This document shows, in pieces, positions 26,256 to 34,448 of a stretch of 64,000 nt of DNA; position 1 is the first letter of the stretch; every line of letters starts with the position of its first letter. The notes under the pieces were generated by a model. That model was not told the origin of the DNA. It ran no database searches and was given only the letters and a program-made list of their open reading frames with translations. Both the position numbers and the translations under genes were made by a program. The stretch is from Pseudoalteromonas citrea (GTDB lineage Bacteria > Pseudomonadota > Gammaproteobacteria > Enterobacterales > Alteromonadaceae), in assembly GCF_000238375.3 (NCBI RefSeq), contig NZ_AHBZ03000025.1:1-64000 (forward strand), read 5' to 3'.

Positions 26256-26972
26256 CTATTTTAAGTGGCGTCCGCCATCAATTGGCAGGGTTCGGCCGGT
26301 AATGTAATTACTATTGAGCAATAGCTCGACGCTATTGATGATTTCTCTGCACCCAGGCTCAATGGCCATGAGTGATTTTTTTAAAGTTTTTTCTTTATAT
26401 TCAGACGAGTCGTGATCGTTGAAAATAATTAAACTGGGTGCAATGGCGTTCACTTTGATATGCGGTGCAAATTTGGCAGCGAATGATTTACTTAGGTTAT
26501 CAAGTGTTGCTTTGCTGGCGGCATACGCAATATGTTTCGCGCTCCCGGTTTCTACGACGTAGTCTGTTAAATGGATGATGTCAGTAATGCCGTCGTGCGC
26601 CAGTAGTAGGTCACTTAATGCCATATTGAGCAAATAAGGCACCTTGGCATGAATACGGATCATATTATCAAATAAGGTGTTGTAGTCAGGGTTTTGCCCT
26701 TCACAATCCCAACTAGAGGCGTTGTGTATGATGGCTTTTAAGCTGTTTGTATGTTTTTTTATCGTTGCCACAAGTATGTTGACGGCGTCAGGATCGTCGA
26801 AGTTACTCTCTATACATACCACACCTTGCTGTTCGAGCTCGTCGATGATGGTGTGCCGAGTACGGTAAGTCATGATGACAGGTTGTTTATTGGTAACAAA
26901 GTGTTGAACAAGCGCTAAGCCAATACGCTGTGCGGCACCAGTGATCAAAATTGGAGCGGTCATTAAAGCCAT
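26256..26972 (-). CDS. folM: Dihydromonapterin reductase (SDR)
   Basis: A 238-residue short-chain reductase: glycine-rich [21 protein letters not shown], active-site Tyr and Lys in [15 protein letters not shown], and the C-terminal [13 protein letters not shown] typical of FolM. It reduces dihydromonapterin to tetrahydromonapterin with NADPH. The frame is open 62 codons further upstream, but that sequence is not protein-like; ATG 26972 with TAGG, or ATG 26963, is the real start. First gene of the pterin cluster. Confidence 0.9.
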   Translation of the reverse strand: MALMTAPILITGAAQRIGLALVQHFVTNKQPVIMTYRTRHTIIDELEQQGVVCIESNFDDPDAVNILVATIKKHTNSLKAIIHNASSWDCEGQNPDYNTLFDNMIRIHAKVPYLLNMALSDLLLAHDGITDIIHLTDYVVETGSAKHIAYAASKATLDNLSKSFAAKFAPHIKVNAIAPSLIIFNDHDSSEYKEKTLKKSLMAIEPGCREIINSVELLLNSNYITGRTLPIDGGRHLK

Positions 26973-27118
26973 ACACCTATAAATAAAAAATGTTAATAGC
27001 TTAACTATAACGTAATTTATCCACCTTGTTTTACTTTGTTGATCAGTGAGTTGATGGGTATTATGAAAATATAGAGACAGCGATATGAAATTTTTGCGTT
27101 TTATGGCTTTGGAGGTGG

Positions 27119-27160
27119 CTGTGCGAAGCGTGCAGTCATCAGAAATGACGCTTCGCACAG
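27119..27160 (-). terminator. Strong hairpin after the S9 peptidase gene
   Basis: 13-bp arms CTGTGCGAAGCGT / ACGCTTCGCACAG, with an alternative inner pairing GTCAT / ATGAC. Four bases beyond the peptidase stop on the minus strand, upstream of folM. No U-run follows. Confidence 0.6.
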
Positions 27161-27164
27161 TGGA

Positions 27165-29114
27165 CTATTTTGCTTTTAAATGGGTGTCAAAAAAGGTTAA
27201 AAATGCCGTGAGTGTGGTATGCCGATGTGCTTGGTAGCTTAAATGGTGATTACCTGATTCGAGCTCAATATATTGAACTGCTTTTTTTGCATCGAGTAAG
27301 TCATCATACATGCGACGACTATGGCTGACAGGCACGACCTTATCATCTTCCCCATGGATTAATAATATAGGGCGTTTTATTGCTGTAATATTATTGATGG
27401 GCGAATTGCTTTCTAATTTGTCATCATCGTCACCAAATTGCTTCTCTACAACCTCTCTATTGGTATAGTAGCGTGCACGTGACACAACGGACTCTAAGTC
27501 CATCACGCCTGCAAAACTGGCGGCGCATTTAAATGTTTCAGGATGTTTGACCACCGCCATCACGGCAGCATAACCGCCGTAACTTCCCCCACCGACACAA
27601 ATCTGATCTTTATTTGCAATTTCCTGTTTGATTAAGTAGTGAGCTGCATCTTGTAAATCATTTTGCATTGCTTCTCCCCACGCTCCCATTGCTGCTTGCG
27701 CAAACTCATACCCATAGCCATATGAGCCTCTAAAATTAGGCTGGAACACAGCATAGCCGCGACTTGCAAAGAGCTCCGACCAATAGTCAAAGTCAGCATA
27801 ATCGCGCGCCATAGGCCCACCATGCGGTAAAATAATTGTGGGGTATGGTGCACTATTGGTGCTAGCACTAGGTGGTAATGTTAGATACCCCTCGATGGTT
27901 AGACCATCACGTGCTTTATAACTATGGCGTTGTTTACCTAAATAGGTCGCATCTTGTATGTCTGGGTATTGAGGTGCAAATAAATATAGTGACTGGGCTT
28001 TACGCTGCCCTAAATAATAGGTGCCAGAGTCAGCATTTGAACTAGAGTACAAAACATAGGTATCGCCATCTTGGCTTTTATCTAAGATCACATTGTGTGC
28101 ATTTGGCAATGCACTAGATAAGGCTGTTTGCAGGCTTTTATATTCTTCATCCCAATATATGCGACTCCCCTCAGTATTTGAGTGTGAAAAGCCATTTACC
28201 TTGCCGGTTATTTGAGAGTATAAAATGGTGCCATCGACATCATAGTCCGGGTCGGCAAAAATAAGTTCACGGCTTTGAGGTTGACTGACTTTGGTTTTAA
28301 ATAGTGCTTTCTTTCCTTCATGGTTGGCTTTTATATATAACGTGTCGCCATCCTGTCCAAAGCCTAATATTGTTACTCGCTCTGGTGAAAAAACATCAAA
28401 TTGATACAGCGGTTTATCATGCAAACTGTTTTTATCACGGTCATAGAGAATATAGGAGATGGTGGTGTCTTTGAGTTTGTAGCCAATACGTACATTGCCT
28501 TGTCTATCAGCTATCCAGTCTGAGATATTACGTCTTGGCCTTAAAATTCGTTCTCTGCGTTTGGTATCCACATTGACTTTAAAAACGGTGGGTCTATTCA
28601 CGGTGTCAAAATCAACAGCCACTAGAATATGCTTAGGATCATTTGGCAGCATACTAATCACATTATCTTGAAATTGTGCTGCATTACTGACATTACGATT
28701 ACGGGTGGGCAGTAAGTTTTCTAGCTTTTTAGTGCCATTGAGATCAAATTTAAAGAGCTGCGTTGAGTGATACTTTAGTAACCGCTGCCTTTGTGTGTAA
28801 CCGGCAGCAACAATTAAGGTGTTGTTATTGGCCCAGTCGTACCAATTTAAAGTAACTTCTTTATTGTCTGACTTTAAAACAGGCAGTGTTTCTTGGGTTT
28901 TTAAATTGGTTATATTTAAAACCAAGGTACCTTGATAGTTTTGCACAAAGGCTAAGTGAGTACCATTGGGTGATAAATCAACCTGACTCACCAATGGTAA
29001 ACTTGTATAAGCTGCTATGGGTGCTTGTGATGGTTCAGGTGTTTTGGGTTGTTCAGCAGCCTGTGCGTGTGGTGCTGATGAAATAAACAGGAGTGTGAAT
29101 ATGACGCGTAACAT
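27165..29114 (-). CDS. Exported S9-family prolyl oligopeptidase-type peptidase
   Basis: A 649-residue serine peptidase. A short signal (MLRVIFTLLFISSAPHAQAA) directs export; a beta-propeller-like part fills about 35-380; the C-terminal alpha/beta-hydrolase domain carries the nucleophile in GGGSYGGYAA, Asp in HGEDDKVVPV and His in ESGNHHLSY. Such enzymes cut short peptides after proline or release N-terminal residues, fitting a protein-degrading lifestyle with the S8 protease and the peptide transporter. The ribosome site GAGGG lies within a 5' hairpin. Confidence 0.9.
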   Translation of the reverse strand: MLRVIFTLLFISSAPHAQAAEQPKTPEPSQAPIAAYTSLPLVSQVDLSPNGTHLAFVQNYQGTLVLNITNLKTQETLPVLKSDNKEVTLNWYDWANNNTLIVAAGYTQRQRLLKYHSTQLFKFDLNGTKKLENLLPTRNRNVSNAAQFQDNVISMLPNDPKHILVAVDFDTVNRPTVFKVNVDTKRRERILRPRRNISDWIADRQGNVRIGYKLKDTTISYILYDRDKNSLHDKPLYQFDVFSPERVTILGFGQDGDTLYIKANHEGKKALFKTKVSQPQSRELIFADPDYDVDGTILYSQITGKVNGFSHSNTEGSRIYWDEEYKSLQTALSSALPNAHNVILDKSQDGDTYVLYSSSNADSGTYYLGQRKAQSLYLFAPQYPDIQDATYLGKQRHSYKARDGLTIEGYLTLPPSASTNSAPYPTIILPHGGPMARDYADFDYWSELFASRGYAVFQPNFRGSYGYGYEFAQAAMGAWGEAMQNDLQDAAHYLIKQEIANKDQICVGGGSYGGYAAVMAVVKHPETFKCAASFAGVMDLESVVSRARYYTNREVVEKQFGDDDDKLESNSPINNITAIKRPILLIHGEDDKVVPVSHSRRMYDDLLDAKKAVQYIELESGNHHLSYQAHRHTTLTAFLTFFDTHLKAK

Positions 29115-29116
29115 GT

Positions 29117-29152
29117 TCCCTCTTTTGCTCGCTAAAACGGAAAAAAGAGGGA
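29117..29152 (-). promoter_or_regulatory. 5' hairpin covering the S9 peptidase ribosome site
   Basis: 10-bp arms TCCCTCTTTT / AAAAGAGGGA with a 16-nt loop. On the minus-strand mRNA the AGAGGGA arm is the ribosome site just before ATG 29114, so the hairpin would hide it. It could also be the nadE terminator, but no U-run follows. Confidence 0.5.
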
Positions 29153-29194
29153 GATTGTCATGGTTATAAGCACGTCACAAGTATTTTTTATCGC

Positions 29195-30025
29195 TTAATC
29201 ATAAATAGTGGGGATGGGTTGACGCTTGTGTTGCGTGCGCTTATAAATGTCTATCAGTTTATTATTTACCTGCTCTGACACCGTTTTACCTTCTAAAAAG
29301 TCATCGATTTCTTCATAGCTCAAACCCAGCGCTTCTTCATCGGTTAAGCCTGGACGATCACATTCTAAATCAGCTGTCGGGGCTTTATTGACCAACTCTG
29401 CGGGGGCATTTAAGTGCGCAGCGATTGCTCTAACTTGGCGTTTTGATAAGCCAAATAAAGGCGCTAAGTCACATGCACCATCGCCAAATTTAGTATAAAA
29501 ACCTGTGATATTTTCGGCGCTGTGATCTGTACCAACAACTAACCCTTTGCTTAATCCCGCTATTTCATATTGTGCAACCATACGTTGACGAGCTTTGACG
29601 TTGCCTTTAACAAAATCAATGGCAGACTCAGGCGGTAATGAAAGCTCAGATTCGGCCATTGCCGCCATTGCCTGTTCGTGCATAGCGTCAGCAGCAGGTT
29701 GAATATTAACCGTGATTCGTTTACTTGGTTGAATAAATGTTAAGGCTAATTGTGCTTCATCTTCATCAGCTTGCACGCCGTAAGGTAAGCGCATTGCAAT
29801 AAATTGATAGTGAGCACCTTTAGATTGTTCATTAAGTTCATCTATTGCAAGCTGGCATAGCCGACCACAGGTTGAAGAGTCTACTCCTCCGCTGATCCCT
29901 AATACGAGGGTGACACAATGCGCATCGACTAAACGTTGTTTAATAAAGTTCACGCGGCGAGTGACTTCAAAAGCAGCGTCTATTTCAGGTTGGACTTTCA
30001 TTTCTGCCAAAATGGTTTGGCGCAT
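29195..30025 (-). CDS. nadE: NH3-dependent NAD+ synthetase
   Basis: A 276-residue enzyme for the last step of NAD synthesis (deamido-NAD + ATP + ammonia). The pyrophosphatase loop is [14 protein letters not shown]; further family segments are [27 protein letters not shown] and [14 protein letters not shown]. It lacks the glutaminase domain of the long form. ATG 30025 has GAGGAAG upstream; the few extra upstream codons have none. Confidence 0.95.
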   Translation of the reverse strand: MRQTILAEMKVQPEIDAAFEVTRRVNFIKQRLVDAHCVTLVLGISGGVDSSTCGRLCQLAIDELNEQSKGAHYQFIAMRLPYGVQADEDEAQLALTFIQPSKRITVNIQPAADAMHEQAMAAMAESELSLPPESAIDFVKGNVKARQRMVAQYEIAGLSKGLVVGTDHSAENITGFYTKFGDGACDLAPLFGLSKRQVRAIAAHLNAPAELVNKAPTADLECDRPGLTDEEALGLSYEEIDDFLEGKTVSEQVNNKLIDIYKRTQHKRQPIPTIYD

Positions 30026-30085
30026 AGCGACTTCCTCAATTACCAATTATTGCAAAGTGTTATTATGTTTTTATCTGGCTTGAAA

Positions 30086-30712
30086 TTAAAGCCCTAAATG
30101 TTGTTTTATTGCTGCGAGTTCCTGCTTTAATTGCGAGATTTCATCGACTAGAGAATCTAATTCAGAATTTGAGAGTTGTGGCTTTTCGATAGACGCTTGG
30201 ATCGGTAAAGAGGAGCCTTCATCCCCAAGTAAATGCTGATAGCGGCTCTCTCGCTTACCAGGTTCTCGTTCGAGTTTGCACACTAACTCTTGTTCTAACA
30301 TTGCTGTTAAGGTGTTTTCTACGTCACTGACATTACTGAAGTCGGTGAGCCGTGCGGAACGTGTACGCAGTTCGCCTGGTGTTTGCGGGCCGCGTAGAAA
30401 TAAAATACATAACACAGCACGTTGCTGCTCACTTAACTGTAAGCTACTAAATTCGGTATTACAGAAGCGGTGGCTGTACTTATTGACACGTCCTGATACC
30501 CCTTCGTCGAGCAGCACAACGCGTTTTTGTTCTAATTGCGTTAATGTATCTAATACGTCAGATTCACTCAGCGTGAGTACCGGCTCTCTGTTAGACTTTT
30601 GATTACATGCATTCGTTAATGCATTAAGTGACAAAGGGTAATGCTCTGGTGTTGTCGTCTGTTTTTCGAGTAGGCATCCGATGACCCGTTGTTCATTTGG
30701 CGTGAATTCCAT
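30086..30712 (-). CDS. YceH-family protein (DUF480)
   Basis: A 208-residue soluble protein of the YceH/DUF480 family with two winged-helix units: EQRVIGCLLEKQTTTPEHYP, then SLNALTNACNQKSNREPV and LFLRGPQTPGELRTR. A C-terminal coiled coil (LVDEISQLKQELAAIKQH) follows. Function not established. It lies 15 bases after the hybrid-kinase gene on the same strand, so the two may be co-transcribed. Confidence 0.9.
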   Translation of the reverse strand: MEFTPNEQRVIGCLLEKQTTTPEHYPLSLNALTNACNQKSNREPVLTLSESDVLDTLTQLEQKRVVLLDEGVSGRVNKYSHRFCNTEFSSLQLSEQQRAVLCILFLRGPQTPGELRTRSARLTDFSNVSDVENTLTAMLEQELVCKLEREPGKRESRYQHLLGDEGSSLPIQASIEKPQLSNSELDSLVDEISQLKQELAAIKQHLGL

Positions 30713-30727
30713 ATCGTTGTTCCTATC

Positions 30728-33700
30728 TTATTGATTTATCAACTTTACGCTATCAGTGGATATTTTACTAACATCTTGTGTCCATTTTCGTAGTGCGGCT
30801 TCTAGGTCATTAAACTCGATAGGCTTACTTAAGTAATCATCCATGCCAGCCGCTAAGCATTTTTCACGATCGCCTTGCATTGCATTTGCCGTTAAAGCGA
30901 TGATTGATGTGGACTGATGTTGTTTCCCAGCGACACCTTGGCGGATTTGCCCTGTGGTCTGATAGCCATCTAATTCTGGCATTTGGCAATCCATAAGGAT
31001 CACGTCATATGGTGTGGGTTGCTGTTTCAAGTGTTCAATGGCGAGGTGGCCATTATCGATACAGATAGGCGTGATATCTAGCCGTTTTAACAGTGCGAGG
31101 GCGACGACTTGATTTACTTTATTATCTTCAACCAAAAGAATTGAGGCATTAATTGCGCCTTTTTGTCTTGATGAGTCAGGCGCTTTTTGTTTGCTTAAAG
31201 TGCAGAGTTTCAAGGCATTAGCTGGCGTGAGTGGCCGCAGAAAAATAAGGTCAGGGTTTAGGTATGTCAGTTTTTTGTTATTGCCAAGGCGATTACTTAT
31301 CAAGGCAAAACGGCTTCCCGGTTGTTTGAGAATGCCTTTCAATTGAGCGCGTTGTGCGTCAGAAGCGTCGACGATTATGGATTCGGCAATAATAATCGCA
31401 GGTGATCTGAACCGTGTTTCTTGCAATAAAGATAGCGCTGCGGGTAAATTTTCAAAATGTTCACTGGGTATTCTCCAAGCGTCTAACAAATGATGTGCCG
31501 CGAGCTCATGTTGTTGATGCGGGTCTACAATACATAACCCGTCACATTCTGTATCAAGCGGCGCAATTTCTTTGGCGTCATGTAAGTCGATATAGAAAGT
31601 AAATGTACTGCCCACACTTAATTTACTATAAGCATTAAGTGCTCCGCCTAGCAGCTCACATAATTGTCGTGCGATTGTAAGCCCAAGACCTGTGCCGCCA
31701 AATCGGCGCGTAGTGGATGGATCTGCTTGAGTAAATGAATCAAATATTTTGTCGAGTTGGGTTTTACTTATGCCCACACCGGTATCTTCAACACTGCACC
31801 ATAAACGCAGGGATTTAGACTGCTGCTCGGTATAGCATGTTAGGGTGACTTTGCCATGTTCGGTGAACTTGATTGCATTGCTCAATAAATTATTGAGTAT
31901 TTGCTTAAGGCGATGAGGATCGGTTTTAGCAAATTGTGCTTTCATATTGCGACTATCGATGAATAATTCAGTGCTTTGCTCTAGGGCTTTGGGGGCAAAA
32001 TTGCTGACACTGTCACTGAGAATTTGTATTAAATTACATTCGACCAACTCAATATCAAGCTTGCCAGCTTCAATTTTGGAAAAGTCGAGAATATCATTAA
32101 TAATAGTTAGCAACGATCCTGCTGAGCTTTGTGCGAGTCCAAGGTGATGGCGTTGAGATTGGTTCAACTCGGTATTGAGCACGATATCAAGCATGCCTAA
32201 AATCCCGTTCATGGGTGTACGGATCTCATGGCTCATACTGGCTAGAAAGTCAGCTTTGATTTTGGCAGATTGTTCAGCAATTTCTTTAGCCAGTACTGCT
32301 TGTTGTTTTGCTTTTTGCTGTTCTTGGCTTGCAAATAAACTACCGAGCATGGCTGATATAGCACGTATAAAACGCTCGTCACTATGACCCCAGTCAGGGT
32401 TAGGCAGGGTATATTCGGCACACAATAACCCAATGATTTGACCTTTATAGGTAATTGCACAGCCAAGCAAAGCATTGACTTCAAAAGGCCCTAAATAATG
32501 TTCACTTAGTCCTAAGGTACATTCATGACTATGCGCGAAATTTGCGTTGATTAGCTGATTTTTTTGTACCTGCGAGAATAGCTCCGAAAGGTTGCTTTTG
32601 CGCCATGGAGGGAAGTGTTGTAGATTGTCTTGGCGAGTGTTACTGAAGCAGCTAGGGATCAGCAAGGTACTTTCTTCGTTAAATATCCATATACTTGCTC
32701 TCGATGCATCAAGCCCTTGGCAAATAGCGTCTACCGCCACATTCTGTGCGCTATCTATGCGATTGTTTAACACCGCATCATGGCTGCTAAGCTGCGCTAA
32801 TAGCTCATTGTTTCTGGCTATTTTATCATGCTCTATTTCCATGTGCTTTCGGGTTTGAATATTTTGCACTGAGCCAAAAATCTCGTAAGTCCAGTTTTTA
32901 TACCGATTGGCTTTGCCTTTCATCAAAATCCAGCGCTCTCGGCCTTGTGCTGTAATAATAATAAGCTCTTCTTCAAAGTCGGTACCCTGCTTAATGGCTT
33001 GCTCTATCGCCTGTTGAAAGCTTCGTCGATGCTTTCCCTCTTTGAAAAATTCAGTGGAACTCATCCAAGTTGCTTGATAATGATCAGACACTTCAAATAT
33101 TTGCTTAGTGACCTCTGACCAACTAATATCGCGTGTTTTTAAATCTACGGACCATGCGCCAACCTCTGCAAGGCTACCCATGCTGGTTAAGGTTTGTGAG
33201 TTATCATGTAATTGTTTAATGAGTTTGTTAAAGAAGATAAATGCCGCAACAAAAAGCAATATAATAGTCAACAGCGCAAGACGAAAAGGCCAAATTGCAG
33301 CTACTTCAGGCTCCCAGCCAAATCGAGGCACTGCATATAGCTGCCACTTTCCTGATGCTACCGAAATACTGAATGAGAGCGGTTGTAAACTTAAAATTCC
33401 CTTATCGCCATAGAAGAACTCACCTAATTCTCCTCGTCCATTTTTTCCACGTATCGCAATACGGTAATTGCTGTCTAACAGATCCAAGTTCACTTGCTTA
33501 AAAAGCTTTTTCATATCAATGACAACCGAAAGTAAGCCCCAGAATGTGTCATCAGCATAGTATACCGGTACCCGTGCGATTAGAGCTTCACCGCCTTGAA
33601 TCAGAGTGAGTGGGCCTGCCAGCACAATTTGCTTACTGTCACGGGCCTTTATTGCATCTTTACTCTGTATGGGGTGTGTTAAGTAATTTAGGCCTAAGGC

Positions 33701-34075
33701 TTTCTCATTGCCTTTAAGGGGGTAAGTCATACTGAGTATCATATTAGGCGCAGCACCGAGGTTACGGAGTATATTGCTCGAGCGAAATAGCGGTTTTGCT
33801 ATCTGCTCAAACTGCGCTTGATCGAGGTCTTTTTCGTTGGTAAGAGCGATAGCTAGGCCACGTACTAGCTGAATATTAGCCGCGAGTGCTCCTTCAATTT
33901 GAGTGCGGTACACATTGACTTCTTCATATGCTCTGTTGCGCTCCACTTCGATGAGGCGGTGGGAGTTGACATTATCAACATACCAGCCAAAACATAGTAC
34001 TGTGCATAAAACAAACCAGTAGCCTAGCTTTATCGAGCGAGCTTTCCTTGGCGTATGTAATTGAGAATCGAGCAT
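30728..34075 (-). CDS. CHASE-PAS-GAF hybrid histidine kinase with two receivers, one degenerate
   Basis: About 1115 residues. Helices near 20-40 and 260-285 flank a periplasmic CHASE domain. Then a PAS (about 300-410), a GAF (about 440-590), HisKA with SHEIRTPMN (His616), the ATPase with LLSNAIKF, DTGVGI and FGGTGLGLTIA, a degenerate receiver (about 840-960) and a canonical C-terminal receiver with LMDCQMP (Asp1029). In the first receiver the acceptor position reads IIIAES (Glu898) and the conserved lysine region reads LRPL. ATG 34075 is chosen because AGGATAAG precedes it. No partner regulator is adjacent. Confidence 0.85.
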   Translation of the reverse strand: MLDSQLHTPRKARSIKLGYWFVLCTVLCFGWYVDNVNSHRLIEVERNRAYEEVNVYRTQIEGALAANIQLVRGLAIALTNEKDLDQAQFEQIAKPLFRSSNILRNLGAAPNMILSMTYPLKGNEKALGLNYLTHPIQSKDAIKARDSKQIVLAGPLTLIQGGEALIARVPVYYADDTFWGLLSVVIDMKKLFKQVNLDLLDSNYRIAIRGKNGRGELGEFFYGDKGILSLQPLSFSISVASGKWQLYAVPRFGWEPEVAAIWPFRLALLTIILLFVAAFIFFNKLIKQLHDNSQTLTSMGSLAEVGAWSVDLKTRDISWSEVTKQIFEVSDHYQATWMSSTEFFKEGKHRRSFQQAIEQAIKQGTDFEEELIIITAQGRERWILMKGKANRYKNWTYEIFGSVQNIQTRKHMEIEHDKIARNNELLAQLSSHDAVLNNRIDSAQNVAVDAICQGLDASRASIWIFNEESTLLIPSCFSNTRQDNLQHFPPWRKSNLSELFSQVQKNQLINANFAHSHECTLGLSEHYLGPFEVNALLGCAITYKGQIIGLLCAEYTLPNPDWGHSDERFIRAISAMLGSLFASQEQQKAKQQAVLAKEIAEQSAKIKADFLASMSHEIRTPMNGILGMLDIVLNTELNQSQRHHLGLAQSSAGSLLTIINDILDFSKIEAGKLDIELVECNLIQILSDSVSNFAPKALEQSTELFIDSRNMKAQFAKTDPHRLKQILNNLLSNAIKFTEHGKVTLTCYTEQQSKSLRLWCSVEDTGVGISKTQLDKIFDSFTQADPSTTRRFGGTGLGLTIARQLCELLGGALNAYSKLSVGSTFTFYIDLHDAKEIAPLDTECDGLCIVDPHQQHELAAHHLLDAWRIPSEHFENLPAALSLLQETRFRSPAIIIAESIIVDASDAQRAQLKGILKQPGSRFALISNRLGNNKKLTYLNPDLIFLRPLTPANALKLCTLSKQKAPDSSRQKGAINASILLVEDNKVNQVVALALLKRLDITPICIDNGHLAIEHLKQQPTPYDVILMDCQMPELDGYQTTGQIRQGVAGKQHQSTSIIALTANAMQGDREKCLAAGMDDYLSKPIEFNDLEAALRKWTQDVSKISTDSVKLINQ

Positions 34076-34448
34076 TACCAAACTTATCCTGCTGAGCATC
34101 CATTAACTATAGTTTAGCCAATAGAGAAGCAAACGTTAGCGAGTTAATTAAACTCTCTGGTAGTGCTTGATTATTTTGTATTGAGTGAATCTCGACTAAG
34201 CCCTAACTTATATCACTTTATTAATCGTATTCGTGCTCCTCATCGGTTATATGAGTCAGTAAATGAACTAGAAATTCCCTAAATAAAAGAAAGAAGTAGC
34301 GAAATTTTAGCGTTGTTACTAAGCTATTTTTTTACCACAATATTTGAACAGGTATTGAACGCCATAGATATTACAATTGTTTAGACATATCAACTTCACA
34401 TTTATGTGGTTATGATGAAAATACACACAGAATAATAAGGACGAAGAG
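34076..34448. other. Intergenic region, promoters only
   Basis: About 370 bases between the divergent kinase and penicillin-acylase genes. It is AT-rich and has no open frame with a ribosome site or strong hairpin. It holds both promoters by position; none could be fixed by motif. Confidence 0.4.

Noticed and set aside
26973-27158. 62-codon N-terminal extension of FolM
   Set aside because: It has no ribosome site, passes through the hairpin region, and FolM proteins begin at the glycine-rich loop a few residues after ATG 26972.
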